Below, piece by piece: positions 35,766-49,102 of a DNA stretch of 64,000 bases. Source of the DNA: Echinometra lucunter (taxonomy: Eukaryota > Echinodermata > Echinoidea > Camarodonta > Echinometridae). The stretch covers positions 30,202,195 to 30,266,194 of the forward strand of contig CM057156.1 in assembly GCA_029962745.1 (NCBI GenBank), given 5' to 3'. The notes under the pieces are model-generated. The model searched no databases and was not told the origin of the DNA. It was given only the letters and a program-made list of their open reading frames with translations. The translations under genes and the position numbers were made by a program. Position 1 is the first letter of the stretch. The number at the start of each line of letters is the position of its first letter.

Positions 35766-38700
35766 ATGGACAGCGGAAGGTCTTCATCTCGCAGCTCTTC
35801 CAGAGTGGACAGTGGAAGATCATCTTCTAGAACTGGAAACAAAGCCACCTGGGTTCAGAAGGGCTCCTCTGATCAAGTGAAGAAGATTGAATTACTCAGG
35901 GAACTTGACCAGCTGGATAAAAAGTAAAGTGTTCAGCCTTAATGATTTTTTTTTTTTACTGATAAACTCTGTGTACTGTTTGGCAATATAGGTTGTTCAT
36001 TTATTCATTTATTTTCCATTCATGGGTGGAACACTCTGACAGCAGAGCTGGTTTCCATGGGGGTTCCATAGGGGTTATCTCGGACTGTTATTTTACGTCT
36101 TTATCATTATAACAATACTGTCATAGTCCTAGCTTTGAAGCTGTTTCCTTGTGGGAGACATATGCCTGCAAAATGGTTTGATTCATAAAATGATCTGCCA
36201 CTTAACCTGTTGAATACTATGACTGAAATAACTCAGGCTGGAGACTATGGGAAAGGTGTGTTATACCAAATCAAATCGTGCTCAACGGGTTCACTGAATA
36301 TGTATTCATCAATATTCATTTTTCTAACTTTTTTGTTTGCTTTTTTTTTCTGTTTGGTTTATATCAAAAGATGTACCCAAGATAAGTAAATCCATGTGTT
36401 CATGTTGCCTAAATTGTTTTGTTCTGTATCATCAGGATTGCAGGTCTGGAGAGGGAAAAACAAACACATATTTACAGTAAGAGAAGTGAGTTTAGACAAG
36501 ACTATGTCACATTGGAGGAACTGGAGTCAAAGACTCTCAATGACAGGAAAAATGAAAGTAAGCTAATGTGTAATAACTCAGTAACCATGATAGTTATAAT
36601 TTATATCACTATTTCATATCTTGTATTATTAAATAGAATTCATGCCTGCCAACTGTTCTTATTAACCCATTCGTGACAGAAGGTCCACATTATGTGGTTT
36701 GGCCTTATAACCTTTGATGCAGAGCCCTAGAAATCATTCCAAATACATGCGTAGAAAGAGCAAAAATTTCTACACAAACTGCCCATTTTGGTTGCGTCAA
36801 TATTTTCTGTTCAATGTTGAATTTTAAAAAAATGAAAATAAGCATTAAAATCCTTAAATTGGCAATGCAATGGAAATTTTAAAATCACCATTTTCCCCTG
36901 CAAATTGGCAACTTTTTGAATTCTCTTCATACTTTTTGCCAATTTATATTTATTTCAGATACATGATTTTTTATTTTTAAAATGTAGCAATAAAAAAAAA
37001 TTTGGTGTTGCCAATTTGAAGAATAAAAGCTGATCAAATTAGGCTTTAAATAATTCCTGTCACGAATGGGTTAAATAGGAATATTCCAATTTTGGGGGAA
37101 AGAAAATTGCCATTTTAATCTTTGTGTTCCTATTTCTGTACAAAGTTGTCTTTAGTATTGAATAGGAAATTTAGGAATGTTCCTATTTTTGAAAATTTCT
37201 TAATTGTTCCTATTTCTTGGCTGTCACGGTTGGCAGGTATGATAACTACATATTATTATTTTGCTTTTAGTGGATAATATGTACAAATATAAAAATATGG
37301 AGAAAATATATAGAAATGATATGTATGTATGTTCAAGCTCCAAATGTGAATGTCACTATGTATCTGCTCATTGATGCAGTTTATAGAGTGACTGACAGGA
37401 AATACCTGCAATAGTAGCAGAGAGTGTAATATAATCAAGGGATATAAAAGAAGAGACAGAGAAGTGAGGGAGGGAGAGAGAGAGAGAAGAAGAAGAAGAA
37501 GAAGAAGAAGAAAAGAAAAAAGGACAAGGGGAGAGAGATACAGAGATTTTGACAGATACTGAGAGAAAAAAGAGAGAAGAGAGAAAGAGACATTGATGAG
37601 AGAGAGGGAGAGAGAGAGATAGAGAGAGAGGTGGAGGGAGAGAGAAACAAGTGGTCAGCTTGACAGATATAAAGAAAATTTCTATTTTGTTGTGATAATG
37701 GCTGTGTATTGTTTTGTTTAATTCAAATAGAGATGAAAATAAGAGGGCAGCTAGACAAAATGAGGAGTACTGTGGATAAATTTCAACATCAGCTTCAAAA
37801 TGTGAAACCAACTCCAGAATGTAAGTTACCTTGATCTTATCCACGAACTGTAAGAATTTTGATACATGTGTATTCATTTTATCTTTTTAAGAAAAAAATC
37901 AGGCAGATTTTAACGGTACGGTAAAGATATTTTCATGTATTACTCGTGCAGAGATGACCGATATATTAAAGTCATGTAATTTATGCTATGGTATTTGAGG
38001 ATGCACCAGAACGAACAAACAAAAAAAATGAAACAAAACAAAACAAAAACCCACCACTAGTACATGTATCTTGCAAATAGTTACTGAAGCTTAAAGGAAA
38101 CCAACACCCTCAAGTGAAGTAGTTTTAAAACAAAGCTTAGAGAAAATAAACAGATCACTGAAAATTTGAAGGAAATCGCACACGGAATAAGAAAGTTAAA
38201 TTTCCTGTTTTTGACTCTACATAGCTATTGGTGATATAATTTGTGGACAACTCTAAATATGTATTGTATACAGAATTTCACATTTTCTGTTTTATTTGAA
38301 GAACACATGTTTTCATTGTCCTTATCTCAAATATGTTGTGGAGAAACACTCCTACCTTATATGTCTTGAGTTTGGCTTCAAAAATGTGCAAATCGTAAGC
38401 AAAATAAAAATGTTTGATTATATGTGTACAAAACATATTCAGAGTTGTCCACAAAATGATGTCAATCAATAGCTATGGTAGTGTCAAAAAATGTCATACA
38501 GAAAATTTTATATAGCTATAACTTTCTTATTCCATGTCCGATTTCCTTCAAATTTTTGCTGATCAGTTTTATTCTTAGATTAGATTTAAAAACTACGAGA
38601 CTTGAGGGCATTGGTTTCCTTTAATGAGTATAACTTTGTGAATGATTATGTATAATATACAGTGTATGTTGTCAAAATTTGATCCATTTTTCAGTTGTAG

Positions 38701-41332
38701 AGAAACTGAAGGAGACAATGGAAGATATTGAATCAGTCATCAACTCATTCAAGGGCCAACAGAGAACAATGTGAGTACCCAATCAAACATCTACGTGGTT
38801 ATCTTGCATAACCTCCTACAACAAAATATGACATTTAATGTCATATTGGGTATGTTGTGTGCAGAATGTGATGTGGATGGTGAGGGAGGGGGTTTAGAAA
38901 TGAAAGGTTTTCTTGTAGATTTTTCAGTAAAACCTTGACTTCAAATTCAATTCATTTTCTTTATTGGAAATCCCAATCTCTTTGAAGAGTACATTGTATA
39001 ATTAAAAAAAAAATATCCATGAATCTAGTCAAGTCATCCAGCATTTGCAAGTAATTCAGTCCTACATGTACTTGCATTCATTTGTCATGGAGCTTAGCAA
39101 AATGGAGTGATGCAAATACATGTATGTGCGTAAAGAATGCACAGTGCATATTGCAGTCATGTATTGTTTATGTTCCAAATGCGTCTTTTTGCACCACCCT
39201 GTTTCACTGAGCTACTATGCCGGGCTCTGTTTCATAAAAACTTGTTATCAGTAACAACTGCCACGTTTCTATGACAAATTTACTCTCAGCCAATCAGATG
39301 CAAGGATTTTGGTAGCTTATAACAGTAGCTTATGACTTGTTATTGATAACAGGTTTTATGAAACGAGTGCCCGAGAGTGAATTTGTAAGCCAGATTAAGA
39401 TTTGCCTTCCAAGAAAATGCGTTGTCATATAATTCTTGATTTACACCAGTCTCTCTTGTTAACTATCATATGATCTCACATGTATGCCCATTGTCCCCAG
39501 TTGGTAATCCTAAACCTTGTTTCTTTGTAGCTATGAAGAACTTATGAAGGAGGAGAAAACATTATGGCAAGAGATTACAGCTCTTGAGAAGAGGTATGAA
39601 TCCTGGGCCCAAGCTCCACCCATAACCATCCCTGTAAACACCAAGCCATCGGCTAAAGCTCAGCCAGTGTCATCGGCACGTAATGCTATGGCTTCCATGC
39701 CTCCAGAAGTAGCTGCTTTTGAGGTAAGCTTTCATGTTGATGTCCTTGTGTATTAATGTGTTGAGCATGATTTGATTTCAGCATAACATGCATTTTCCAT
39801 GGACCCTAGCCCGAGTTATATTGGGCTTGGTGTTCATCAGGCTAATAGACTCTTTAGCCCACATTCACAAAAGAGATTTATGTTTAAACTATAAGTTAAA
39901 TTTAAACTATGGTTAAATTAGAGCTCCCAAAGTGCACATGTCCTCTTGTCCAACGGGCAGGCATTAATGCATTTTTATACGCTCACTTGGCTTATCTGTG
40001 CTTACACTTATTCTTATTCTGTTTATATAAACCATGGTTTAAAATGAAAACCGCCTTAATGAATCTGGGCCTATATGATAGAATATACTGTAATGGAATG
40101 GTATATGTGTCATATTACTAAACTTAGTTGTTATCAGCAGTAAATGTACATCTACATACATGTACAAAAGATGAAAAATAATGATAAAAACTAAGTGGCT
40201 TGAACAGAAAGTGTCAAATGAAAACCACCAAAATTTTGCAGGTTATTGTGTGAATGCTGTTCCTGGGATCCTGTGTCTCCTGACAGAAAGAAAGGAAATA
40301 TGAAAATGAAAAGATTATATTCTAAATGATGAGACAGGATTCTTTGTCAGCGCTGAATGAAATTGAAATGCAATATCAAACTAGGGAATGTGGAAAATTC
40401 AGATTGAGGGGCTTATAGAACTAGAGAAAGCTCTCATGATAACTTTAGAAATTATCTACAGAAAAAAGAAAAATGTATTAATGTAAATGTCTGAAGCTGT
40501 ACCATGTAAATGCCACATTTCCACTTTGTTTTATGGTCAATAAAATGAACCCGTGTTTCCATTTGATTACTAGTACAATTAAAATGTTGGTTTTATTGAT
40601 TATTTATTTATTAGAGGTGTTGTGGTCCAGTGGATAAGTCTCCGGGCTTTGAACCACTAATGTCCTTTGGCAAGACACTAATCTACATTTGCCACACTCG
40701 ACCCAGGTGTAAATGGGTACCAGCAGGAAGGAATTCCTTGAAAGCTGTGAGCACTGAAATTGGTAGCCTAGCTTAGCTGGGGTAATATTGGGAGCGCCTT
40801 GCGCACCTTGTTTGGTGGATATGTGCGCTATATAAATATCCAATATTATTATTATTTGAGGAACAGGAATACACATAGTTTAAGCTTTTTGCACATACAG
40901 TAAAGATTGTACACACTTAGCACTCAAAGAAGGAAATCATCTTTATGAATAGATTCCTTTAATAAAGGTTTACATGTACACAGAAATGTCTTTTTAGACA
41001 GATGGTCCTTCTCTGCAGGTAGTCAGTGAAGCAGGTTTGACTGTATTTAACATATTTTGTGCATTTTTGGGGTTTTTTTTTTGTTCCAACAGCGTTTCTT
41101 ACAGCAAACAGGAGGCCATAGAGGAGGTTGGGATGAATATGACCATGGTACATTCATGAAGATCAGGAATAAATTCAAGGTAAGAAAAAGGGGATAGCCA
41201 TTATAAGTCATAGTGGAGACAACTATAGGTTGAATCCCTCTCTCTCCCCTTCTCCCTCCTAACCCTCTTCCCCCTCCCTCTTAACCCCCTCCACTTCTTC
41301 CCTCCCTCTCACATACTTTCTGTTTGTCTCTT

Positions 41333-41372
<40 letters not shown>

Positions 41373-44300
41373 TCTTTCTCTCTGTCTCCTTCTCTTTAAG
41401 CCATATACAAAGGCTTAGTAATCATCCTTTTTGACAGCTCCCTGTCCCAAAGCCATTCCATCCATGCTGCCTGAGGCCTTTGAGGAATGAAAGGCCAGGA
41501 TTTCTTTAATCTAGTACCCTTCTAAACATCCTCCTTATTAACCCTTTCCCCAGTCCTTCCTGTTGCATAGGTAAGTTGATAAAGAGTTATAATGCATTCG
41601 TCTGTTTACTAGCAATAGTCCCTGAATGAAATCCAGGGTGAAGAGGTGTCTTTGTTGATCTGTTGCTGATAATCACAAGATAGTTGCACATCCTGGAACT
41701 AATCTGAATACCATAGATCATGGGGGTTAAACCATGCTTGTCCTTAGAAACTGACTGAGAAAATAAAAGGAGGGCGGGAAAATATTTGCACATTGGAGGG
41801 GAAGATGAAAATACTCAGGAAAAAGATGATCAACAACTACTGTTTAACTCATGTCACAAGATAATGCTAAAATTTGGCAGAAGATTGACTGATTAAATGC
41901 AATATGATCCTGTCATGTATTTCTTTTGAATACATTATATTTGATTTTTTTTATCTCCAGGGAAGACCTGCATTCATGGATGAAGCTGCAGTATCACTAC
42001 CAGGCAGAGATATGATAGATGTCAAATGTCATGAGAATTGGTACCAAGAATACACATCCCTCCTACAGCGTAAGAAGGACGCTATACAGAAATGGAGACT
42101 TGTTAAAGAAGTAAGCACTAGACACCATATAAAGTGTTATAAAGGATGCTTATATTGAAGTTGATCATATCTTTTTGAAAGATATAATTTGGCCCAGTGA
42201 TGGCAACTGTGTTAGAGCTGCAACATATTTCCTTCAAATGTCCAAAATTATACTGAGGCTCTTTTTTGGTTGTCTGCTGAAAGTTATTCATCCAACTACA
42301 TTCATGGATGTACACAAGTTGGTGATATTCTTCCTTTTTCTCTTTGACAGGCTCAGAAAGATGAACTGATGTCAAATGTAGGAAAAGACGATGAAGAAAA
42401 GCAAGAAGCAGAACTGAGAAAGGCTGAGCTGAAAGCAAAGAAGATGGAGGAGGAGAGAAAAGAGAAATATGAAAAACTTAATGCATGGAAAGTAAGTATT
42501 CCAAATAATATTCCCTGTTGATGGCAAAAAGTAGTATGTTTCACATTGTCCCATTTTCTCTAAATCCATATGTACTTTATCACCAGGATAACTATTGTGC
42601 CACCACAAATCCATAAAACTATAGCAAACTAAATTTTATGGGTGAAATGTTGGCTTCCCAGTGCTTGGGCATAAGATATTGTCTGTGGATATTAACTTCA
42701 TGGCAGAGACAACACTTTCTGTGTCTGGAAAAAAAAGAAAGTAAAATTCTTAGTCAAAACACATTGCTGAACACATGAACAAGGCACCCCTGTTTCACTT
42801 GCATGGAAATTTAAATGAAAATTTGCTGTGGGGAAAATATGAGGAGCACAATATCAACCTTTTCATTGGTAGTGGATTATACTGACTACAAAGTTTTCCT
42901 TTTTAACTAATTCTCTTGAATAAATCATACCCACTAGTCTGCAAGAGGTACAAATATGTCATTATTAAACTTTGACCTGTTTTGGGAAGAACTAGGTCAT
43001 ACAGGTTAAATGAGTGATGTAGGTCTCTGTTACCATTTTCATACTAAAAGTTGGGGTGCTCCAGAACCGGTCCTGGGGCACCCCAACTTCAGTGTGTACG
43101 GTCAAAGTGATTAAAGCTAGTCTCAATTCGGTGATGTAATCATATTCCTTTGTTATAGCTGTGATGTAACTGACATTATAATTTTAATCATAACTGATGC
43201 ATGCATCCAGTACAAATGCATTTGGGGGGCCTAAATCTGGGGCACTCCTAGAACGCCCCAAATTTAGACCACAATATGAAAACAGTATTTGATTGAAATG
43301 TTGTATATTACACATGGCGTGCTTCTGTGAAGTGCACACAAGCACACATGCAATTAACTCTGGCTGGTATGTCATCTATACATACAGGTATGTTAAACTA
43401 CTGCCAGCCCCTTATTATAGTGGGGTGGGGGGAGGGAGAGAAATCTACAAAAAGTGGTTGAGGGATGATTTCTAGGCCCAATTTTCAAACAAGTGGGAAT
43501 GTGATTGACAATCATGGGTCAATGACCAGCGATCATGATGTTGCTGAACTGGAACACTTGCTTTTTATGTATCAGTAATTTTAGTATGTTTTTATTTTGG
43601 TTTGCTTTGTTATATGTAAGAAGTGTTATTATTTTTCTTCAGGTACAAAAGGAATTAGAAAGGGCTGAAGAGGAAGAAAGGAAACTGGAAGAAGAGTATA
43701 AGAAAGCAAGAAAACAAGAAATGGAAAGACAAAGGAAGGTGTGTATTGATTTAGAGTGATGAATAAAATGGAATTTATCACTGTTTTTAAGCTTTCCTGT
43801 CAGAGGAAGAGCCTGATGGGCTACATATTCATGTTGTCAATTGTATAATTGATTTGAGGTCTTGAACATTGATAAGGCTTTTTCTCTGACTGAACCGCAG
43901 CCTCGCAACAACTGACAATCACTATTCATTTGACATATTGCGACCTTGAAAAAAAAAAATTCTTTGAATTTTATATTTCATCTCATTGCAACTTCTTTTT
44001 AAATCCAGTTGCAGTCTAATCATATAGTGGCAGTAATACAGAATTTCCAGCACAAAAGCTAGAAAAACCCCACACATTTTGCTAATCTCGTTTTGTTTTT
44101 TGTATGATAGATGGAGGATAAGGCCAGAGTTCAGATGCACATCCAGCAGAGGAAGGAAGAAGAACTCCTCCAGCAGATGGAAGAAGAGAGGAGGAGGGAG
44201 GCAGAGGATGAGGAGAAGAGGAGAGTAGCTGCACAAGAGAGGGTGAGGTTCCAGGAAAGAGATAAGAGACAGATGGAGGAACGTTTGGCCAAGGAGAAAG

Positions 44301-45593
44301 CCAAGGAGGAAGAGGAGAAGAGGAAGAAACAGAGATTGCAGAGGTTGAAGGGTCAGGTGGGTTTTCTAACAGACTAAGATGGAAATTTTTAGTTTTCCAC
44401 ATTTGAAGCGAGACTGTCCAGTTTTTGTCCTGTATTATCATCATGCCTTGAATAATGCAATATGCTAGCTAATTTGTGTGTATTTGGGGGGGGGGGAGAG
44501 GATATAAATCACTTGTTTTCTACTATCCCTTTACAAATATCTTGCTCTAAAAAGCATCAGCATACATACAGGAATACATATTATTGACCAGATAATCGGC
44601 ATGTCTATGACAGCTGATAATGACACATCATTAATTCATGGTATTTTTAAACTGATTTTTAAAAAAAAATCCTTATTAAGCTGAAAGCTAAAAAAATATG
44701 ATACCCATGAAACATAAAAATGAAATTTGGCAACAGAAGTGGTCATTATTTGGTTTTATGTGGAAGAGTCAGTCTTAATTTGATGTTCTTAAGTAGGTCT
44801 CTTAGCAGACATTTGTACTTGACTTGTGTTTGTGTGCTTAGGTTGAGGTGCAAGCCAAGCGGGATCCCAACAGACTCTACCAGCTCACAACTGGTTGGAA
44901 GGAGAGAAAGAAAGACACAACATCAACAGGAAATGGACCGGTTCTTCATATACCACATAGGTATTACAAATGATCTTGATGACGATGATGATGATGATGA
45001 TCTTGATGATGATGATGAAAAGATGATAGTCATGCTCTGTGTCCTTTTTAACGATGATCGATAGTCAATTGCATTTAACACCAGGAAGCCAAAGTAGTGT
45101 CCGTCTTTGATCTTCTCTACCTCATTGTTTCTATTTTCGTTTGCTTTCTTTTCAATCCTTATTCTTCATATAGTTTCCTCTTTCTGTCTTGTTCTGTCTT
45201 ATCTCTGACTCTGTATCTCTCATTCTGCCCCAGTATAACATTACAATATGTCTCTGTATCTCCCACTTTATCTTATATCTCTCCTTCTCTGTCACATTCA
45301 GTAATTAATATTGTCGAAGACCTGACTTATATTCTAGTGGCAATTGCTTATAATGTCAAAGATACGTCCCTATATGTTCAGGATTGCAATAGGGTTTTAA
45401 GTTTGTCTTAGGGTGTTAGGATGTGGTATCATGTGTGACTTGGTTAAATTTCAGTATTAGTTACTGTACAGAACAGAGGAGGAGCAACGGTCACAGGGGC
45501 ATCTGTCTTACAACCATACAATGATACTCCAACCTCTCATCTCTCTTTATCCATTTCAGAGCTGTTCCATCTTGGAGAGGAGGACCATCTTAA
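35766..45593 (+). CDS. CCDC112: CCDC112, coiled-coil centrosomal/ciliary protein
   Basis: Twelve coding exons join in frame: 35766-35923, 36436-36557, 37731-37820, 38695-38770, 39531-39723, 41093-41179, 41961-42110, 42351-42491, 43643-43738, 44111-44356, 44842-44960 and 45560-45593. They give 503 residues, somewhat longer than human CCDC112 (about 446). Family marks are NVKPTPEFVEKL, YEELMKEEKT, the RFLQQTGG...GGWDEYDH block, long Glu/Lys/Arg coiled coils in exons 8-10, and the C-terminal RDPNRLYQLTTGW and LHIPHRAVPSW. The Ser/Arg-rich N terminus (SGRSSSRSSSR) is lineage-specific. An in-frame ATG at 35646 exists, but a likely acceptor before 35766 favours the later start. Vertebrate CCDC112 is reported at centrosomes and centriolar satellites. 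Introns hold piggyBac-like and palindromic elements. Confidence 0.93.
36666..37070. mobile_element. piggyBac-like MITE in CCDC112 intron 2
   Basis: The ends CCCATTCGTGACAG and CTGTCACGAATGGG are exact inverses flanked by TTAA on both sides (36662-36665, 37071-37074). TTAA target sites are the mark of piggyBac elements. There is no coding inside. Confidence 0.8.
37469..37645. repeat. GA/GAA low-complexity tract in CCDC112 intron 2
   Basis: Purine-rich DNA with a short GAA run at 37486-37512 lies about 90 bp before exon 3. No regular long unit. Confidence 0.8.
38092..38623. mobile_element. Long-armed palindromic MITE in CCDC112 intron 3
   Basis: The left TTAAAGGAAACCAACACCCT and the right inverse (AGGGCATTGGTTTCCTTTAA) begin arms that stay similar for about 140 bp, including AAATTTGAAGGAAATCG and its inverse. 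It belongs to the same family as 1388-1860. Confidence 0.78.
39222..39372. mobile_element. Palindromic MITE in CCDC112 intron 4
   Basis: GGGCTCTGTTTCATAAAAAC and the inverse GTTTTATGAAACGAGTGCCC bound the element. The arms include TTGTTATCAGTAACAA-type sequence and its inverse. Confidence 0.72.
40606..40858 (+). mobile_element. tRNA-derived SINE lacking a B box, in CCDC112 intron 5
   Basis: The head GTTGTGGTCCAGTGGATAAG has an A box, but the B-box region is shortened to GGGCTTTGAACCAC. The body contains CCTTTGGCAAGACACTAAT, GGGAGCGCC and GCTATATAAATATCC and ends in ATTATT repeats. It should not be transcribed by pol III on its own. Confidence 0.72.
41337..41370. repeat. CT dinucleotide tract
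   Basis: A pure CT run in CCDC112 intron 6, inside a longer pyrimidine-rich stretch (41235-41400). Confidence 0.9.
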
Positions 45594-46473
45594 GGAGCTA
45601 TATCCAGTCATCATTCATTCTCCAGTGGCAGAAAGGCCATTTTGCTCACTCGCCTGTCCCTTAGCACAGGATGACCATCCAACTCTGGAGGCAGCTGAAA
45701 GAGCTGTTAATAAGTACATTCCTTGGAAACGTTACGACTTTGAGGTGTTCGTGTTGTGGGCTCTGAAAACATTAGCTGCAAAACTGGATTTAGTTTGCCC
45801 GACTGTGTAAAAAAGAGATGAGTGTATTCTTGTACAGTTGGTAAGCAACCTGTGGGACCTACAGCTTGAAATGCTGTCCAAGGGACTTGCTGAGGAGGAT
45901 TGATTCCTTAAGTATCAAAGGGCATTTAAGTCTCGCTTGGTTTCAAAGAATCATCATGCCTCCTCCTGTCATGAAATGAAGGGTTCAGCGTTTTAATATT
46001 TTGAACGGATGCTTTCCATGGTGTGCTCAGCTAGGTGTGTTCTGTCATGGACCTGCTGCAGTTCACTTTCATTTCATATTTTGTTTGCTAGGAAATTTAT
46101 TCCTATAGAACACTAGATCATGTGGAGTATATTATCCATAGATGTTAAACCTTTGAGAGTTGACTAAATTGATATTGGCTCGGTGTAAAAACAATTAAAC
46201 AAAATATTGAAAGCCACTACTGTAGGAGATTGGCCTGCTCTCTCTCCACCCCCAGGTCACTCCCCCCCCCCCCCCCATGCCTCTGATTATTAAAAGGGTC
46301 ACTTTGGTGCCACCATTTATTAAGTCTCTTATTCACATGCAGCTACTCGGAAAAGACAAGAAAGATAGCTATTTGGATTACTTTTTTTGTGTCAAATTGA
46401 TTAAGTTTAATATTATATTAACTGTGATGTTTTACAAGCTGAATGAAAAATTACACCAGTAGCCTTTATAGTA

Positions 46474-46650
46474 CAGTGGAAACTTGTTGTAAAGACCTTT
46501 GATATAACAATATTTCTGATATAATGAGCTAATTTTGCTGATCCTAGGTTTTAATGTTCTTTTGTTTTATTACTGTGATGTAAGTAGATTCCTGATATAA
46601 CAAGGTGATTTTCATGGTCCCAAGGTCTTCATTATAGTGAGTTTCCACTG
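46474..46650. mobile_element. pogo/Tigger-like MITE
   Basis: CAGTGGAAACTTGTTGTAA at the left and the inverse TTATAGTGAGTTTCCACTG at the right are flanked by TA. The GATATAAC repeats inside are typical of this group. Confidence 0.8.
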
Positions 46651-47589
46651 TACTGTAATAACCCCATCTCAGTAGAAGACGATTCCGCTGCGATCCCCAA
46701 AAATCGACAAAGCATGGTGAATCATGGCTTAAGCTTTTTCAGTCTTCTCAGTCGTATCTTGAGCCTTTCTGAAGCGCCAATGATCGCAACCGTCACCCTT
46801 GTCAACACCACGTTTTGAACATGTTTGAAACTCCTGTAAAAACGACATGCCCGTAGCTCTAACGTATCAGCAATGCCTAAAGCGTACTTCAAGGAGCGCA
46901 ATGAAAAGCGGCTCCTATCGCCCGTGCTTTCAGACCCGTTCCCAAGACAATTTTTCCTCAGTTACGTTTCTGCGCAATTCTTCTGCGCATCCTGGCTGGT
47001 ATTGCTAAGTCATCACAACAGCAGTGCAATCACCACGCAGGTAAAAAAATGGGGTTGGAAGGCGATTCTGCCACGCTTCGCAAAATTTTCACAGATCGCC
47101 ATTGTCACCATGATCGCCTTTCTAGTGAGATGGGGGCCTACGGTAATATGAAACAGTTGTAATACTATTTAAATGTTAAAGAGAAAAAACTGTTAGTCAA
47201 TTAGATTTAACCATAAAGAAAAGAACAGAAAAAAATACGCTATCTTCTTCAAAGAACCTATTTTATACATAACATGATAAAACACCTAAACTTGGGAAAT
47301 ATTCATGAACAGGAAATTTGTTTCAGTTTGAACCGTTCCAAAGCTTTTTAAGGAGGGTCTTGACTAGAGAGAGCACTTCATGAAAATTGAAGTAGACAAA
47401 ATCTCCCAGCATGGTGCCATTTGGCACAAGTACATGTAAATTAGATTGCAGTTGGTATTCCCATATTCCAAAATGGATATACACGTATGTACAACAACAG
47501 AGATGTTGAATTTCCCTGAAGAAACAAAATACCCATCCTAGCTGCCTGATCATAATGATGCTAACCAAATAATCGAAATGTTGGAAATG

Positions 47590-48048
47590 GTTAAATGGTT
47601 ATTTTACCTGACTGCTAAAAAAGCATGTGTATGCTTGTTAGTAAGCAACCAGGGGACAGATGGCTTTTAGTCCTCTCTGAAGGACTTGGTAATGAGGATT
47701 AACCCCTTGTGTGCTCTTTGTGCACCAGTGCACATTCGTACAAATAAATTGAAAAAATCGCAATAATTACCAGTGGATCTTAAAAACAGCTAGTGTGCCT
47801 ATCGAATAATGACCAGTGCACATTCGTAGAATTTAATTGAAAAATCCCAATAATTACCAGTGGATCTTAAAAACAGCTAGTGTGCTTATCAAATAATGAC
47901 CAGTATCGAGTAGAATTCAAATAAAATATTAAAAGAACAATTGTCATTATTTTCTCCTCAAAATTAATTGAGCGTACAAAGAGTTAATATCTTACCAAAG
48001 GGCAGTAGCGCAGACCAATGCTCTATCACTGAGCCACAGTGCCACAAT
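47590..48048 (-). mobile_element. tRNA-derived SINE interrupted by a TTAA element
   Basis: On the minus strand it reads GGCACTGTGGCTCAGTGATA, then CCCTTTGGTAAGATATTAA. After a 281-bp insertion the body resumes (TTAATCCTCATTACCAAGTCC) to AGCAGTCAGGTAAAATAACC. It is the same family as 16372-16590, but the B-box region is missing. Confidence 0.8.
47703..47983. mobile_element. piggyBac-like insertion inside the SINE
   Basis: TTAA lies on both sides (47699-47702, 47984-47987), and the SINE copy at 16372 has a single TTAA at this point. The ends CCCCTTGTGTGCTC and GAGCGTACAAAGAG are imperfect inverses. Inside, a unit of about 83 bp (CCAGTGCACATTCGTA ... CAAATAATGA) is present nearly twice. Confidence 0.8.
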
Positions 48049-48259
48049 TTATATATTGCTTGTTGGTAAAGTATTGTTATCTTGTTTATGCCCAATTCTT
48101 TCATTTTACTGATAAAAATTGAAAAGTATATTTGCTATGTTACAGTTTATTACATTTTTATATTACATGACTGGAGTTGCAATATTGAAATATGTAAACT
48201 CGTATTTGTGCATAAATTTATATACATTTCATTTACATTTCATTAATGTGTGAGTGTGT

Positions 48260-48261
<2 letters not shown>

Positions 48262-48297
<36 letters not shown>
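48262..48297. repeat. GA dinucleotide tract
   Basis: A pure AG run downstream of lectin gene B. Confidence 0.92.
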
Positions 48298-48300
<3 letters not shown>

Positions 48301-48959
48301 AGCTAGTGGGCCATGGATAGACAAGGATTTATTGGTCACCTATGAATCTTTTTTGTTGTGGCTGGCCTGAAAAACTCGAAAAGTTCAGTTCAGGCTGGTA
48401 TATTCAACTTGAAGCAAACATAAAAGTATGAAAAGGTTTGGATATTGACAAGGTGACTCATTTACAGCTATGCAATGCAATGTACAGCAAATACAATTGT
48501 CGACAGTTGGAAGGAACTAGCTAAATAGGTTTAACATGTCAAACAACTCTTTAATATATCACCAACGAAATTATCTGCAAACTGAAAATTAACACTTAAA
48601 GTTCTTTTCATCATATATCTCAAAAAAATGAAATGGAAAATTGAAAATTCATTACTGAATATATATCTATTTTGTCTTAGACCAACTACATTGACCCCCC
48701 CCCCCCCCCCTTCGTAGATAATAATTTCAAAATATAAAAACAGACAAAAAGTATTTTTAAAAAATCCAGTCCATTCGGGTATTATATCAAGATAAAAGTT
48801 GTAAGGAGGGAAAGCTCTTGTGCTTTGTTTTGGGCATGCTTATTCAATAAGCTCTCTCGGGTACCATTATGGGGGGTGGGGGAGGGGGGTCCAAACTTTT
48901 TGATGAAGATATGGCCATACGTCTTCAATTAACCCCAATACAGTTATCACACAATTCCA

Positions 48960-49102
48960 CTAAAGGTAAAACTGGCAGAGGACGTGTTTTTTACTCTTAC
49001 AGATGTCGGTCGAGTAATGTTCATCCCAGATGAACAGAAATGCACACAGCGGGTCTGTCATGTTTCTTACAGGAGCATCAGAAGCGTCGTTGTCTCCCCA
49101 TG
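48960..49102 (-). CDS. Exon 6 of lectin gene B: CTLD end and stop
   Basis: After the TACTCAG acceptor the frame reads WGDNDASDAPVRNMTDPLC, then WDEHYSTDICKSKKHVLCQFYL and TAG. The three last CTLD cysteines and the terminal LCQ-type ending match exon 17211-17332 of gene A. The phase fits the donor at 53521. Confidence 0.85.

Larger units (their letters stand above)
45594..48959. other. Convergent intergenic region between CCDC112 and lectin gene B
   Basis: It holds both 3' UTRs, whose ends are not fixed. It contains a pogo-like MITE (46474-46650), a TIR element at about 46661-47141 (CCCATCTCAGTAGAA and an imperfect inverse), an interrupted SINE (47590-48048), a GA tract (48262-48297) and C and G runs. 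The frame at 46873-47151 lies inside the TIR element and has no recognisable domain. Confidence 0.55.

Noticed and set aside
46873..47151. 92-codon frame with a hydrophobic end
   Set aside because: It lies inside a TIR element with inverse ends, has no known domain and no splice context.
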